Below, piece by piece: positions 4,949 to 11,972 of a DNA stretch of 12,617 nt. The notes beneath the pieces are model-generated. The model searched no databases and had not been told where the DNA came from. It saw only the letters and a list, made by a program, of their open reading frames with translations. Every line of letters begins with the position of its first letter. The stretch's first letter is position 1. The stretch is from DASWHD01 sp036393335 (GTDB taxonomy: Bacteria > CG2-30-53-67 > CG2-30-70-394), in assembly GCA_036393335.1 (NCBI GenBank), contig DASWHD010000220.1, forward strand, positions 1 through 12,617, written 5' to 3'. The translations under genes and the position numbers were made by a program.

Positions 4949-5678
4949 CGACGGCATCCACGCGCACGGGCTGTTCGCCCTGACGCAGGCGATGAAGCAC
5001 CTCGGCGAGGTACACGTGGTGGCGCCCCTGGTGGAAAAGAGCGCCGTGGGCCACGCCCTCACCCTGGTCGACCCCCTGCGGGTGGAGAAGGTGTTCCACG
5101 ACGGCGTGCTGTTCGGCTACGCGGTGCACGGCACCCCGGCGGACTGCGTGAAGCTGGCGGTCAACGTCCTGCTCAAGACGCGGCCGGACCTGGTGGTCTC
5201 GGGGATCAACCGTGGCGCCAATACCGGCCACAACATCATCTATTCCGGGACGGTGTCCGCCGCCACGGAGGGCGCGATCCTCGGCATCCCGTCGGTCGCC
5301 CTCTCTTTGGAGTGGAGCGAGGACCCCGACTTCCAACCCGCGGCGGAGATCGGGCTGGAGGTGGTCAGCAAGGTGGCCGAGCGCGGGCTGCCGGAGGGGG
5401 TGCTGCTCAACGTCAACGTCCCGGCCCTGCCGCGGGAGCAGATCCGCGGTATCCGCGTCACCCACCAGGGCAAGGGGCGGTTCGTCGAGTTCTTCGAAGA
5501 GCGTCTCGACCCGCGCGGCCGCGCCTACTACTGGCAGACCGGCGAGACCCACATCCCGGAATCGGCGGACGACGTGGACGACGCCGCCCTCGCCGACGGC
5601 TGCGTCTCCCTCACCCCGATCCACTACGACCTCACGGCGCGCCAGTTCCTGGCGGAACTGGCGACGTGGGGATGGTAG
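4926..5678 (+). CDS. surE: 5'/3'-nucleotidase SurE (survival protein)
   Basis: A 250-residue metal-dependent phosphatase acting on nucleoside monophosphates and related substrates in the cytoplasm. The metal-site residues are all visible: D8 and D9 in QILVTNDDGIHAHG, S39 in VAPLVEKSAVGHALT, and N95 in VVSGINRGANTG. The blocks HGTPADCV, YSGTVSAATEGAILGIPSVALS and the C-terminal SLTPIHYDLTA are standard. The start is a GTG at 4926, eight bases after GGAG and inside the truA coding end, so translation is probably coupled. In many bacteria surE sits beside pcm or nlpD; here it is paired with truA, and what follows is a convergent gene. Confidence 0.95.
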   Translation: MQILVTNDDGIHAHGLFALTQAMKHLGEVHVVAPLVEKSAVGHALTLVDPLRVEKVFHDGVLFGYAVHGTPADCVKLAVNVLLKTRPDLVVSGINRGANTGHNIIYSGTVSAATEGAILGIPSVALSLEWSEDPDFQPAAEIGLEVVSKVAERGLPEGVLLNVNVPALPREQIRGIRVTHQGKGRFVEFFEERLDPRGRAYYWQTGETHIPESADDVDDAALADGCVSLTPIHYDLTARQFLAELATWGW

Positions 5679-5690
5679 TTACCACCCGTA

Positions 5691-5711
5691 GGGCGGGGTT
5701 TATCCCCGCCC
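5691..5711. terminator. Hairpin after surE (repeat-like, possible terminator)
   Basis: GGGCGGGG at 5691-5698 pairs perfectly with CCCCGCCC at 5704-5711 over TTTAT. It starts 12 bases after the surE stop. No T-run follows, so it may be Rho-assisted, or simply a member of the dispersed GTAGGGCGGG-type repeats. Confidence 0.55.
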
Positions 5712-5748
5712 GGATCCCACGGCCTGGCGCAGCGGTCGGTCCCACCAC

Positions 5749-5770
5749 GGGAGGGGGATAAACCCCTCCC
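5749..5770. terminator. Hairpin after the M48 protease gene (repeat-like, possible terminator)
   Basis: GGGAGGGG at 5749-5756 pairs with CCCCTCCC at 5763-5770 over GATAAA. It abuts the protease stop codon (5771-5773). On the minus strand it reads almost like the hairpin at 5691-5711 does on the plus strand, so the two form a mirrored pair. Confidence 0.55.
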
Positions 5771-7006
5771 CTACGTACGCATCGCTTCCAGGCGCTGGTC
5801 CAGCGGTGGATGGGAGTAGTGCAGGGCGACGTACAGCGGGTGGGGGGTGAGGTTGGCCAGGTGGTCGCGGGAGAGGCGTTTGAGGCCCGCGGCCAGGGGC
5901 CGCCAGTCGCCGGTGGCGGTCACCGCGAAGCGGTCGGCCTGGTACTCGTTGCGCCGGGATACGGCGTGCAGGAGCAACGATAGGACCATCTCCACCGGCG
6001 TATAGAGGAGGGTGAAGAATACCAGGCCGGCGTGGACCGAGAGCCGCTCCACGCCGAAGGCGGCGAACAGGCCGGGGCGCGTGAGACAGAGGGAGAGCAA
6101 CGCGAACAGCAGGCCGGTGTGGGCGATGGACAGCACCGTGCCCTGCACGACGTGGCGCCGCTTGTAGTGGCCGATCTCGTGGGCGACCACCGCCACTACC
6201 TCGTCCACCGTATGGCCCTCCACCAGGGTGTCGAACAGGGCGATGCGCTTGTGGCGGCCGAGGCCGGTGAAGAAGGCGTTGGCCTTGGTCGAGCGGCGCG
6301 AGCCGTCGGTGACGTAGATCCCGCGCACCGGGAAGCCGACCCGCCGGGCGAGGGCGAGGATCGCCGCGCGCAGCTCGCCGTCTGCCAGGGGCGCGAAGCG
6401 CAGGAAGAGGGGCATGATCCAGGCCGGCGCCAGGTACTGCATGGCGAGGAGGAAGACGACGGTCACCAGCCAACCGTACCACCAGGCACCGGGGCCGAGG
6501 CGGTGGAACAGGAAGAGGACCAGGGCCAGCAGGGGCCCACCCAGGCCGACGGCAAGCAGCGCACCCTTCGCGTGGTCGAGCCAGAAGGTCCGGCGGCTGG
6601 TGCGGTTGAAGCCGAAGCGCTGCTCGATGCCGAAGGTCGCGTGGTAGCGGAACGGCAGGCCGACCAACGTGGCGGCGAGGGCGAGGAGGCCGATGTACAC
6701 CAGGCCGGTCCACACCTCTCCGAGGCCAAGGGAGCGCACCCAGCGGTCGAGGTGGGCGAAGCCGCCGCTGACCCAGAAGGCGAGGAGCACGATCAGATCG
6801 AAGGTGGCCGCCAGGATCCCGAACCGGGTGCGGGCCCGGGTGTATTCCTGGGAACGGCGATAGGTGTCCGGTGGGTAGAGGTCGGCCAGGGGTGGCGGCA
6901 CGGCGGCGCCCATGGCGCGCAAGTTGAGGAGATTCGCCACCCCATTGAGGGCGTAGTCGCACAGGAGGGCCGCGAGGACCACCGCGGCGAAGCCGTTGCA
7001 GGTCAT
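5771..7006 (-). CDS. M48-family membrane metalloprotease, Ste24/CAAX-prenyl-protease type
   Basis: A 411-residue integral membrane zinc protease. The HEIGH zinc motif is at 276-280 (H276, E277, H280). The third zinc ligand is probably E354 in RRNEYQADRFA. Hydrophobic spans occur near residues 6-20, 63-80, 100-117, 148-168, 176-200, 290-308 and 326-348. The N-terminal half carries the Peptidase_M48_N pattern (LPFRYHATFGIEQRFGFNR). The end HPPLDQRLEAM is typical. Eukaryotic relatives process prenylated proteins; the bacterial substrate is unknown, with membrane-protein quality control a common suggestion. I chose the ATG at 7006. A GTG at 7075 in frame would add 23 residues but lies only a few bases past the predicted transcription start. 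No strong ribosome-binding site is seen for either. It converges with surE and diverges from smc. Confidence 0.9.
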   Translation of the reverse strand: MTCNGFAAVVLAALLCDYALNGVANLLNLRAMGAAVPPPLADLYPPDTYRRSQEYTRARTRFGILAATFDLIVLLAFWVSGGFAHLDRWVRSLGLGEVWTGLVYIGLLALAATLVGLPFRYHATFGIEQRFGFNRTSRRTFWLDHAKGALLAVGLGGPLLALVLFLFHRLGPGAWWYGWLVTVVFLLAMQYLAPAWIMPLFLRFAPLADGELRAAILALARRVGFPVRGIYVTDGSRRSTKANAFFTGLGRHKRIALFDTLVEGHTVDEVVAVVAHEIGHYKRRHVVQGTVLSIAHTGLLFALLSLCLTRPGLFAAFGVERLSVHAGLVFFTLLYTPVEMVLSLLLHAVSRRNEYQADRFAVTATGDWRPLAAGLKRLSRDHLANLTPHPLYVALHYSHPPLDQRLEAMRT

Positions 7007-7086
7007 GGGGCCGGGGGGCGGGGTGGGAGGCTCAGAGACGATCGCCGGAACAGCGCGCCACTTACGGTAAACCACGCTGAAATTGA

Positions 7087-7115
7087 ATTATTACGAACGG
7101 TTATGAATATGCCAA
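7087..7115 (-). promoter_or_regulatory. Sigma70-type promoter for the M48 protease gene
   Basis: On the minus strand, TTGGCA (7115-7110) and AATAAT (7092-7087) are separated by exactly 17 bases; each box differs from consensus at one position. Transcription would start near 7080, giving a leader of about 74 bases to the ATG at 7006. Confidence 0.6.
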
Positions 7116-7136
7116 ATCCATATCTTTCAAGTTAGG

Positions 7137-7165
7137 TTGACGCTGCGACTGGCCGCGACTATAAA
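7137..7165 (+). promoter_or_regulatory. Sigma70-type promoter for smc
   Basis: TTGACG at 7137-7142 and TATAAA at 7160-7165 are separated by 17 bases, close to consensus in both boxes. The expected start near 7172 leaves a leader of about 70 bases to the smc ATG. That leader is about 83% C or T. Confidence 0.65.
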
Positions 7166-7241
7166 CCAGTCACCTCCAGTACCCTCCGTTCTTCCCCTCC
7201 CCGTTCCGTTCCCTCCCTCGCGTCTCTCCCGGAGAGCTGCC

Positions 7242-10200
7242 ATGCGCTTCAAGCGTCTGGAGATGACTGGCTTCAAGTCGTTCGCCGACCGGACCTTCAT
7301 CGACTTTCAAGACGGCATCACCGCCATCGTCGGCCCCAACGGCTGCGGTAAGTCCAACATCTCCGACGCGATCCGCTGGGTCCTCGGCGAGCAATCGGCT
7401 CACTACCTGCGCGGCGACAACGCGATCGACTTCATCTTCAAGGGCTCCGGCGGGCGCAAGCCGACCGGCATGGCGGAGGTCACCCTGACCATCGACAACG
7501 CGGACCGCACGGTGCGCGGGCCGTTCGCCGATTTCGCCGAGATCCAGGTCACCCGCCGCATCCACCGGGACGGCGAGCGGGAATACTTCATCAACAAGAT
7601 CCCGTGCCGGCTGAAGGACATCCGCGACCTGTTCATGGACACCGGCATGAGCGGCCGCGGCGTGGCGATTCTCCAGCAGGGCCACATCGACGCGATCCTC
7701 AACGCCAAGCCCGAGGAGCGCCGCGCCCTGTTCGATGAGGCGGCGGGGATCACCAGCTACAAGATCAAGAAGGAGGCCGCAAGCCGCAAGCTGGTGGCCA
7801 CCGAGGAGAACCTGAGCCGGGTGCAGGACATCATCCAGGAGGTAGAGAAGCAGCTCCGCCGCCTCGAGCGCCAGGCCCGCGACGCCGAGCGTTACCGGCA
7901 ACTACGCCACACCCTGCGCCTCTACGAGGCGCACATCGCCTGCGCCCGCCTGGAGGCGATCGCCGGCCGCAGCGGCGAGTTGGAGACCGCCGCGGCGGGC
8001 GAACGCCGTGCCCTCGAAGACCTGGAGACGGCGATCGCTCGTACCGAGGCGCAGGTCGAGGCGCGGCGCCTCCACGCCCAGGAGCAGCGCGAGCAGTCGG
8101 ACCGGCTGCGCGAGCGCTGCGCCGGATTCCAGCAGGAGGCGGCGCGCATCGAGGGCGAGCTGCGCACCCAGGAGACGCGCCTGCACGGCATCGATCGCGA
8201 GCGCCAGGGGCTGGCCGCCGACCTCGGCCGCTGGACCGACCGGCTGCGCGCGCTGGCCGATCAGCGGGCGCGGCTCGACGTGGAGCTAGACGAGACGAGC
8301 CGCCAGCGCCAGGAGCTGGAGGCGTCGCTCGACGGCCTCCAGGCCACCCTGCGCGACCTGGTCGCCGAGCGCGAGGAACAGCGCCGCGCCCTGGCCGAGG
8401 CGCGGCGCCGCGTCGCCGAGCTGGGCCAGATGCGCAGCCGCAATCAGACCCGCCTGGAGTACGTGGAGCGCCAGCGCCACGACCTGGAAGAGCGCCAGCA
8501 GCGGCTGGCCGTCAACGAGGCGAGCCTGGCGGTGGAGGCCGACCAGCTCACGGCCCGCACCCAAGAGACCGACCAGGCGGTGCGCGCGGCACAGGAACGG
8601 GTCGCGGCCAACGGCGCCGCCCTGCAGACCGCCCGCGAACGCCTGCGGGCCGCACAGGAGACCGAGCAACGCACGGCGGAGGAGCGCGATCAGGTGCGTG
8701 CCAACCTCCAGCGCCTGGAGGCACGCCACGAGGCCCTGCGCGACCTCCTGCGGGAGGCGGGCGCGAGTCACGAGCAGACCGCCGCCTTGCCAGGCGAGGT
8801 GCAGCAATGGTGGCAGGAGGCCCGCACCGTCGCCCACGGCCTGCGGGTGCCGGCCGACCTCGAACCGCTGGTCGAAAGGCTCCTCGGGGAAGAGCTGTGG
8901 GCACGCCTCCTGGGAGACGACGGGCGCGCCGACGCCCTGACGGAATGGGCGGCAAGCCACCCGCTGCCGGCGACCCTGGCACTTCTGGCCGGCGCCGCGG
9001 CCAATGGCCACGGCCCGGCGATGGTCCCCGACGGCCGCGAGCGTCTCGTCGACCACATCGACTGCGAGGCCGAGCTGCGGCCGTGGCTGGAGGCACGTCT
9101 CGGGCGCGTGATCCTGGTCGAGCGGATCGACTGCGCACGGGACGCATGGCGTCACATGCCGGGCTGGAGCGTGGCGGCGCGGGACGGCCAGCTCCTGGAG
9201 GCCCACGGCCTGCTCCGCCTCGGCCAGGAACCCGCCGAGCTGGCGGGCACCCTGTCCCGCCATCGCGAGCAACGGGAGCTCGTCGCGACCCTGCCGGAGG
9301 TGCGCCGGCGGCTGGACGACCACCACCAGCGGCTGCACGCCGTGCGCACGGAGGTCGCCACCGGCGAGGCCACCGTCGCCGCGGCCCAGGAGGCCGACCA
9401 GCAGGCGCACCTGGCCCTCCAGGGCGCCCAGCACCGGCGTGCCGAGACCGACGGCGAGCGGGCGCGGCTGGAGAGCCGCCTGGCGGTCAATCGCGACGAG
9501 GCGACGGCCCTCGCGGTCAACCGCGCCAATCTCGACGCCGACGTGGAGCGGCTGCACGAGGAGCGCGCGCGCCTCGCCATGGAAGAGGCGGAGCGCGGCC
9601 AGGAGATCACCCGCCACGAGGGGCGGCTGGCGGAGCTGGAGGGACACCTCGAGGGACAGCAGCACCAGGTGGTGGAGGCCAAGGTGCGCTTCGGCCACCT
9701 CGACGGACACCTGCGGCAGATCGACCATCAGCGCCGCGAGACCGCGGACGAGGAGGAGCGGGGCGGCCGGGAACGCGCCGCCAAGTCGGGACGGGTCACC
9801 GATCTCGACCGGGAAGACGCGGCCATCCACGGGCAGCTCGGCGAGCTACGTGCGCAGCTCGCCGGGACGATCCAGGAAGGCGAGCATGCGCAACGCGAGC
9901 TGCAGGTCGCCCTCTCGACCTTCCAGGAAGCGGACGCCCAGGTCCAGGAACTGAACGCCGAGGCCCGCCGCCTGCGCACCGTCAAAGAAGAAGCGGTGGC
10001 CATGCTGCATCGCCTGGAGCAGGAGCTCGATGCCCTGCGCCACGAGGGCCACGAGATCCATGCCCTGTTCGAGGAGAAGCACCAGCGCACCCCGCAGGTG
10101 GCACGTCAGGAGGGCGGCGAGGCGGAACGGCCGCTGGCGGAGATGGAGCAGGAGATCCCCAACCTGGTGGCGAAACTGGAGCGCATCGGGCCGGTCAACC

Positions 10201-10820
10201 TGATGGCGATTGCCGAGAAGGCGGAACTCGACGCGCGCCTCACCTTCCTCCAGGGCCAGCGCGAGGACCTGCAGGCGGCGGTGGCCGACATCCGCGAGGC
10301 CATCCGGCGCATCAACAAGACCAGCAAGGAGCGGTTCGTCACCACCTTCGCCGCGATCGGCGCGCACTTCACCCAGCTCTTCGCCTCCCTGTTCGAGGGC
10401 GGTCACGCCGAGCTGCACCTGGTCGACCCGGACGACCCCCTCGAGTCCGGCATCGACATCATCGCCCAGCCGCCGGGCAAACGCTTACAGAACATCTCTC
10501 TGCTCTCCGGCGGGGAAAAGGCCCTGACCACCCTGGCGCTGATCTTCGCCACCTACCAGGTGAAACCGGCGCCCTTCTGCCTCCTGGACGAGGTCGATGC
10601 CCCCCTCGACGACGCCAACGTCGGCCGCTTCAACCGCCTGCTGCGCGCCATCGGCACCACTACCCAGTTCACTACCATCACCCACAACAAGACGACCATG
10701 GAGGCCGCCGACGCCCTGTACGGCATCACCATGGCGGAGCCGGGGATCAGCAGCCTGATCGCAGTGCACCTGGAAGATGAACGCGATGTGGAGACCCTCC
10801 AGGCGGTGGCCGTGGGGTAA
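7242..10820 (+). CDS. smc: Chromosome segregation/condensation protein SMC
   Basis: A 1192-residue SMC ATPase, the core of bacterial condensin with ScpA and ScpB, which organises and segregates the chromosome. The N-terminal head starts RFKRLEMTGFKSFADRT and has Walker A GPNGCGKS at 31-38. A coiled coil rich in Arg, Glu, Gln and Leu follows (about 170-510). The hinge is about 515-660, and a second coiled coil is about 660-1000. The C-terminal head has signature LSGGEKALTTLA from about 1088 and Walker B CLLDEVDAPLDD from about 1113. The hinge is poorly conserved; I see no typical glycine-rich dimer motif. The ATG at 7242 has GGAGAG five bases upstream and begins the family fold; an in-frame TTG at 7137 lies inside the promoter and is rejected. 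No scpA, scpB, zipA or ligA is adjacent, so the gene seems to be transcribed alone. Confidence 0.95.
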   Translation: MRFKRLEMTGFKSFADRTFIDFQDGITAIVGPNGCGKSNISDAIRWVLGEQSAHYLRGDNAIDFIFKGSGGRKPTGMAEVTLTIDNADRTVRGPFADFAEIQVTRRIHRDGEREYFINKIPCRLKDIRDLFMDTGMSGRGVAILQQGHIDAILNAKPEERRALFDEAAGITSYKIKKEAASRKLVATEENLSRVQDIIQEVEKQLRRLERQARDAERYRQLRHTLRLYEAHIACARLEAIAGRSGELETAAAGERRALEDLETAIARTEAQVEARRLHAQEQREQSDRLRERCAGFQQEAARIEGELRTQETRLHGIDRERQGLAADLGRWTDRLRALADQRARLDVELDETSRQRQELEASLDGLQATLRDLVAEREEQRRALAEARRRVAELGQMRSRNQTRLEYVERQRHDLEERQQRLAVNEASLAVEADQLTARTQETDQAVRAAQERVAANGAALQTARERLRAAQETEQRTAEERDQVRANLQRLEARHEALRDLLREAGASHEQTAALPGEVQQWWQEARTVAHGLRVPADLEPLVERLLGEELWARLLGDDGRADALTEWAASHPLPATLALLAGAAANGHGPAMVPDGRERLVDHIDCEAELRPWLEARLGRVILVERIDCARDAWRHMPGWSVAARDGQLLEAHGLLRLGQEPAELAGTLSRHREQRELVATLPEVRRRLDDHHQRLHAVRTEVATGEATVAAAQEADQQAHLALQGAQHRRAETDGERARLESRLAVNRDEATALAVNRANLDADVERLHEERARLAMEEAERGQEITRHEGRLAELEGHLEGQQHQVVEAKVRFGHLDGHLRQIDHQRRETADEEERGGRERAAKSGRVTDLDREDAAIHGQLGELRAQLAGTIQEGEHAQRELQVALSTFQEADAQVQELNAEARRLRTVKEEAVAMLHRLEQELDALRHEGHEIHALFEEKHQRTPQVARQEGGEAERPLAEMEQEIPNLVAKLERIGPVNLMAIAEKAELDARLTFLQGQREDLQAAVADIREAIRRINKTSKERFVTTFAAIGAHFTQLFASLFEGGHAELHLVDPDDPLESGIDIIAQPPGKRLQNISLLSGGEKALTTLALIFATYQVKPAPFCLLDEVDAPLDDANVGRFNRLLRAIGTTTQFTTITHNKTTMEAADALYGITMAEPGISSLIAVHLEDERDVETLQAVAVG

Positions 10821-10886
10821 CCCGCGGGCACCGCTAATGGTCAGCCGACGCCAAACCCTCGCCTGGCGCGCGGCCAATCCAGGAAA

Positions 10887-10902
10887 GGCGGGATCTCCCG
10901 CC
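10887..10902. terminator. Hairpin after smc, possible terminator
   Basis: GGCGGGATCTCCCGCC is a perfect palindrome that can form a 6-bp GC stem with an ATCT loop, 66 bases after the smc stop. No T-run follows, so intrinsic termination is uncertain. Confidence 0.4.
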
Positions 10903-10951
10903 GCCGGCGCTCCCGGTGTGCTACACCCCTGCCCCGGATCTCATTGTGCGA

Positions 10952-10985
10952 CGTCACCCGTCAACAGCGGCGACATTTTGTGACG
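10952..10985. promoter_or_regulatory. Inverted repeat, possible activator site for the sigma54 promoter
   Basis: CGTCAC at 10952-10957 and GTGACG at 10980-10985 form a 6-bp inverted repeat with a 22-base gap; similar TGTG.GACG words surround both. The centre lies about 105 bases upstream of the -24 element, the usual distance for a sigma54 enhancer-binding protein. The site does not match NtrC or NifA consensus. Confidence 0.3.
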
Positions 10986-11071
10986 CCCAGGTCATGGCAA
11001 TTTTTTGTCGGCGACCGATAACCCCAAATAAAGCGATGGGTTTTTATGCTCAAAAAGAATCCAGCAGCGAA

Positions 11072-11087
11072 TGGCACAGCCCTTGCT
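11072..11087 (+). promoter_or_regulatory. Sigma54 (RpoN) -24/-12 promoter
   Basis: TGGCAC at 11072-11077, five bases, then TTGCT at 11083-11087. The GG and GC dinucleotides are exactly 10 bases apart, and the match to TGGCAC-N5-TTGCW is full in the core. The start would be near 11098. Such promoters need an ATP-driven enhancer-binding protein. Confidence 0.65.
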
Positions 11088-11127
11088 TATGAAACAATAT
11101 CTACCTCGCCTTGACTCCATCCACTCG

Positions 11128-11334
11128 ATGCACATGCAGCGCCATCTCGTCCCCCTCTTGTTGATCGGCTTCGCCACCGGCATCAGCCTGTTGGTCGGCT
11201 TCGTCCCCGGCCTCCAGCCCCCCTCCTGGCACAACCACCCGAACGCCGCGCACGAGCTCCAGCTCCCGGGGCTCGACTGGTTCGCTACGGATGCCGAGGC
11301 CGAGCCCCCAGCCGCTCGCCCCGCCGAGCAGTAA
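11128..11334 (+). CDS. Small single-span membrane protein of unknown function, sigma54-linked
   Basis: A 68-residue protein that I do not recognise. It starts MHMQRHLVPLLLIGFATGIS and continues with LLVGFVPGLQPP, giving one hydrophobic span at about residues 6-28 after a short basic start. A hydrophilic tail rich in His, Glu, Ala and Pro follows and ends PPAARPAEQ. The span could be a membrane anchor or an uncleaved signal. In-frame ATGs also exist at 11071 and 11089, but both lie before the start of transcription predicted from the sigma54 promoter at 11072-11087, and GC at third codon positions rises only from about 11128. An ATG at 11134 is also possible. No clear ribosome-binding site precedes any of them. 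A strong hairpin follows the stop by 22 bases, which supports a single-gene unit. Confidence 0.55.
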   Translation: MHMQRHLVPLLLIGFATGISLLVGFVPGLQPPSWHNHPNAAHELQLPGLDWFATDAEAEPPAARPAEQ

Positions 11335-11356
11335 CGGCCCGAGGCCAGCGCGGCAC

Positions 11357-11383
11357 CCCGTCCCGCCAGCAGGCGGGTGCGGG
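11357..11383. terminator. Strong GC hairpin after the small membrane protein gene
   Basis: CCCGCC (11362-11367) pairs with GGCGGG (11372-11377) over AGCA. The stem is extended by CCCG (11357-11360) with CGGG (11380-11383) across a small internal bulge. It begins 22 bases after the stop codon. There is no T-run. Confidence 0.5.
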
Positions 11384-11519
11384 AGTGGCAACCAGGCCGC
11401 CGCTCTCTCCCCAGAGTCCCGCGAGGGCTGCTTCGCGCCCGCAGTCGCCCTCATGCTGGCCAAGGCGTTACACCTGGCTGCGACTACCCCTGCCCGCCGA
11501 TCCGGGCTAGCCTGCCCCG

Positions 11520-11891
11520 ATGAGCACCGATGCCGAGCATAGCCGCCTCGTCGAACGGGTCCTGGGGTACCTGGAGGGCCGCCCCGAGTACCACACCATC
11601 CGCGCCCACCTCGGCGACCACCCCCAGCCCAACCCGGTGAACGGGGAGATGCCCGACATCACCGCCTTCCGCAAGCAGCAGTTCGTGATCTTCCGCGCCT
11701 TCACCGAGCCGGCCCTGCGCGGTCCCGAGTTCGAGAGCGAGAGCCGCGCCTTCGCCCGCTCCGCCTCCTTCGAGCACGTGCGCTACCACGTCATCGTCCC
11801 GGAGAAGTGCGGCGCGGAGGAGGGGCTGGAGGTCGCCCGCCAGCGGGTGAAGGAAATCGGGATCCACGTCGACAACATCTGGTTTGTGTAG
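11520..11891 (+). CDS. Hypothetical protein, possibly related to the PD-(D/E)XK fold
   Basis: A 123-residue cytoplasmic protein that I do not recognise as a named family. It has an N-terminal helix (MSTDAEHSRLVERVLGYLEG), then MPDITAFRKQQFVIFRAFTE at 44-63, then strand VRYHVIVPEKC, then helix GLEVARQRVKEIGI and a closing VDNIWFV. The order PD, strand, helix, strand ending in VVP-like residues, helix, strand resembles the core of small restriction-endonuclease-like proteins. However, the catalytic E-x-K expected on the second strand is not present (FVIFRAF), so an active nuclease is unlikely on this evidence. High third-position GC supports coding. The ATG lacks a Shine-Dalgarno site. arfB follows 81 bases later on the same strand, with a small hairpin between. 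Confidence 0.7.
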   Translation: MSTDAEHSRLVERVLGYLEGRPEYHTIRAHLGDHPQPNPVNGEMPDITAFRKQQFVIFRAFTEPALRGPEFESESRAFARSASFEHVRYHVIVPEKCGAEEGLEVARQRVKEIGIHVDNIWFV

Positions 11892-11917
11892 CCCGTTCGC
11901 CATCCACCGTCCCCACA

Positions 11918-11934
11918 GGGAAAGCGGATTTCCC
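11918..11934. terminator. Hairpin between the hypothetical gene and arfB
   Basis: GGGAAA at 11918-11923 pairs with TTTCCC at 11929-11934 over GCGGA; an alternative AGCGG/CCGCT pairing overlaps it. It lies 26 bases after the upstream stop and 38 bases before the arfB start. It is short and could be a weak terminator or attenuator. Confidence 0.35.
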
Positions 11935-11972
11935 GCTGAACCGGCCACGCACCCGTCACCACCGAGGAGCTC

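Larger units (their letters stand above)
10821..11070. other. Gene-free region between smc and the small membrane protein gene
   Basis: No gene is seen. The first part is GC-rich and holds the hairpin at 10887-10902. From about 10975 it becomes AT-rich, with runs such as AATTTTTTG and CAAAAAG. It contains an inverted repeat at 10952-10985 and ends at the sigma54-type promoter. The AT-rich stretch could be a DNA-bending site, but I see no convincing IHF consensus. Confidence 0.55.

Noticed and set aside
5700..6962. 420-codon minus-strand frame overlapping the M48 protease in another frame, and a 367-codon plus-strand frame opposite it
   Set aside because: Both are shadows of the protease gene with Pro/Arg- or Glu/Gly-rich composition and no domain.
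7137..7241. N-terminal extension of smc from an in-frame TTG
   Set aside because: The extension covers the -35/-10 promoter and a low-complexity Pro-rich translation; the ATG at 7242 has a good ribosome-binding site and begins the SMC fold.
8286..10780. Very long open frames antisense to or out of frame with smc (514 and 657 codons)
   Set aside because: They arise from the high-GC codon bias of smc; their translations are low-complexity and lack any domain or start signal.
11008..11038. Rho-independent terminator (AACCCC...TGGGTTTTTA) in the AT-rich stretch
   Set aside because: The stem is six weak pairs with a bulge, 200 bases from the nearest gene end; it is more likely part of the AT-rich promoter-proximal DNA.
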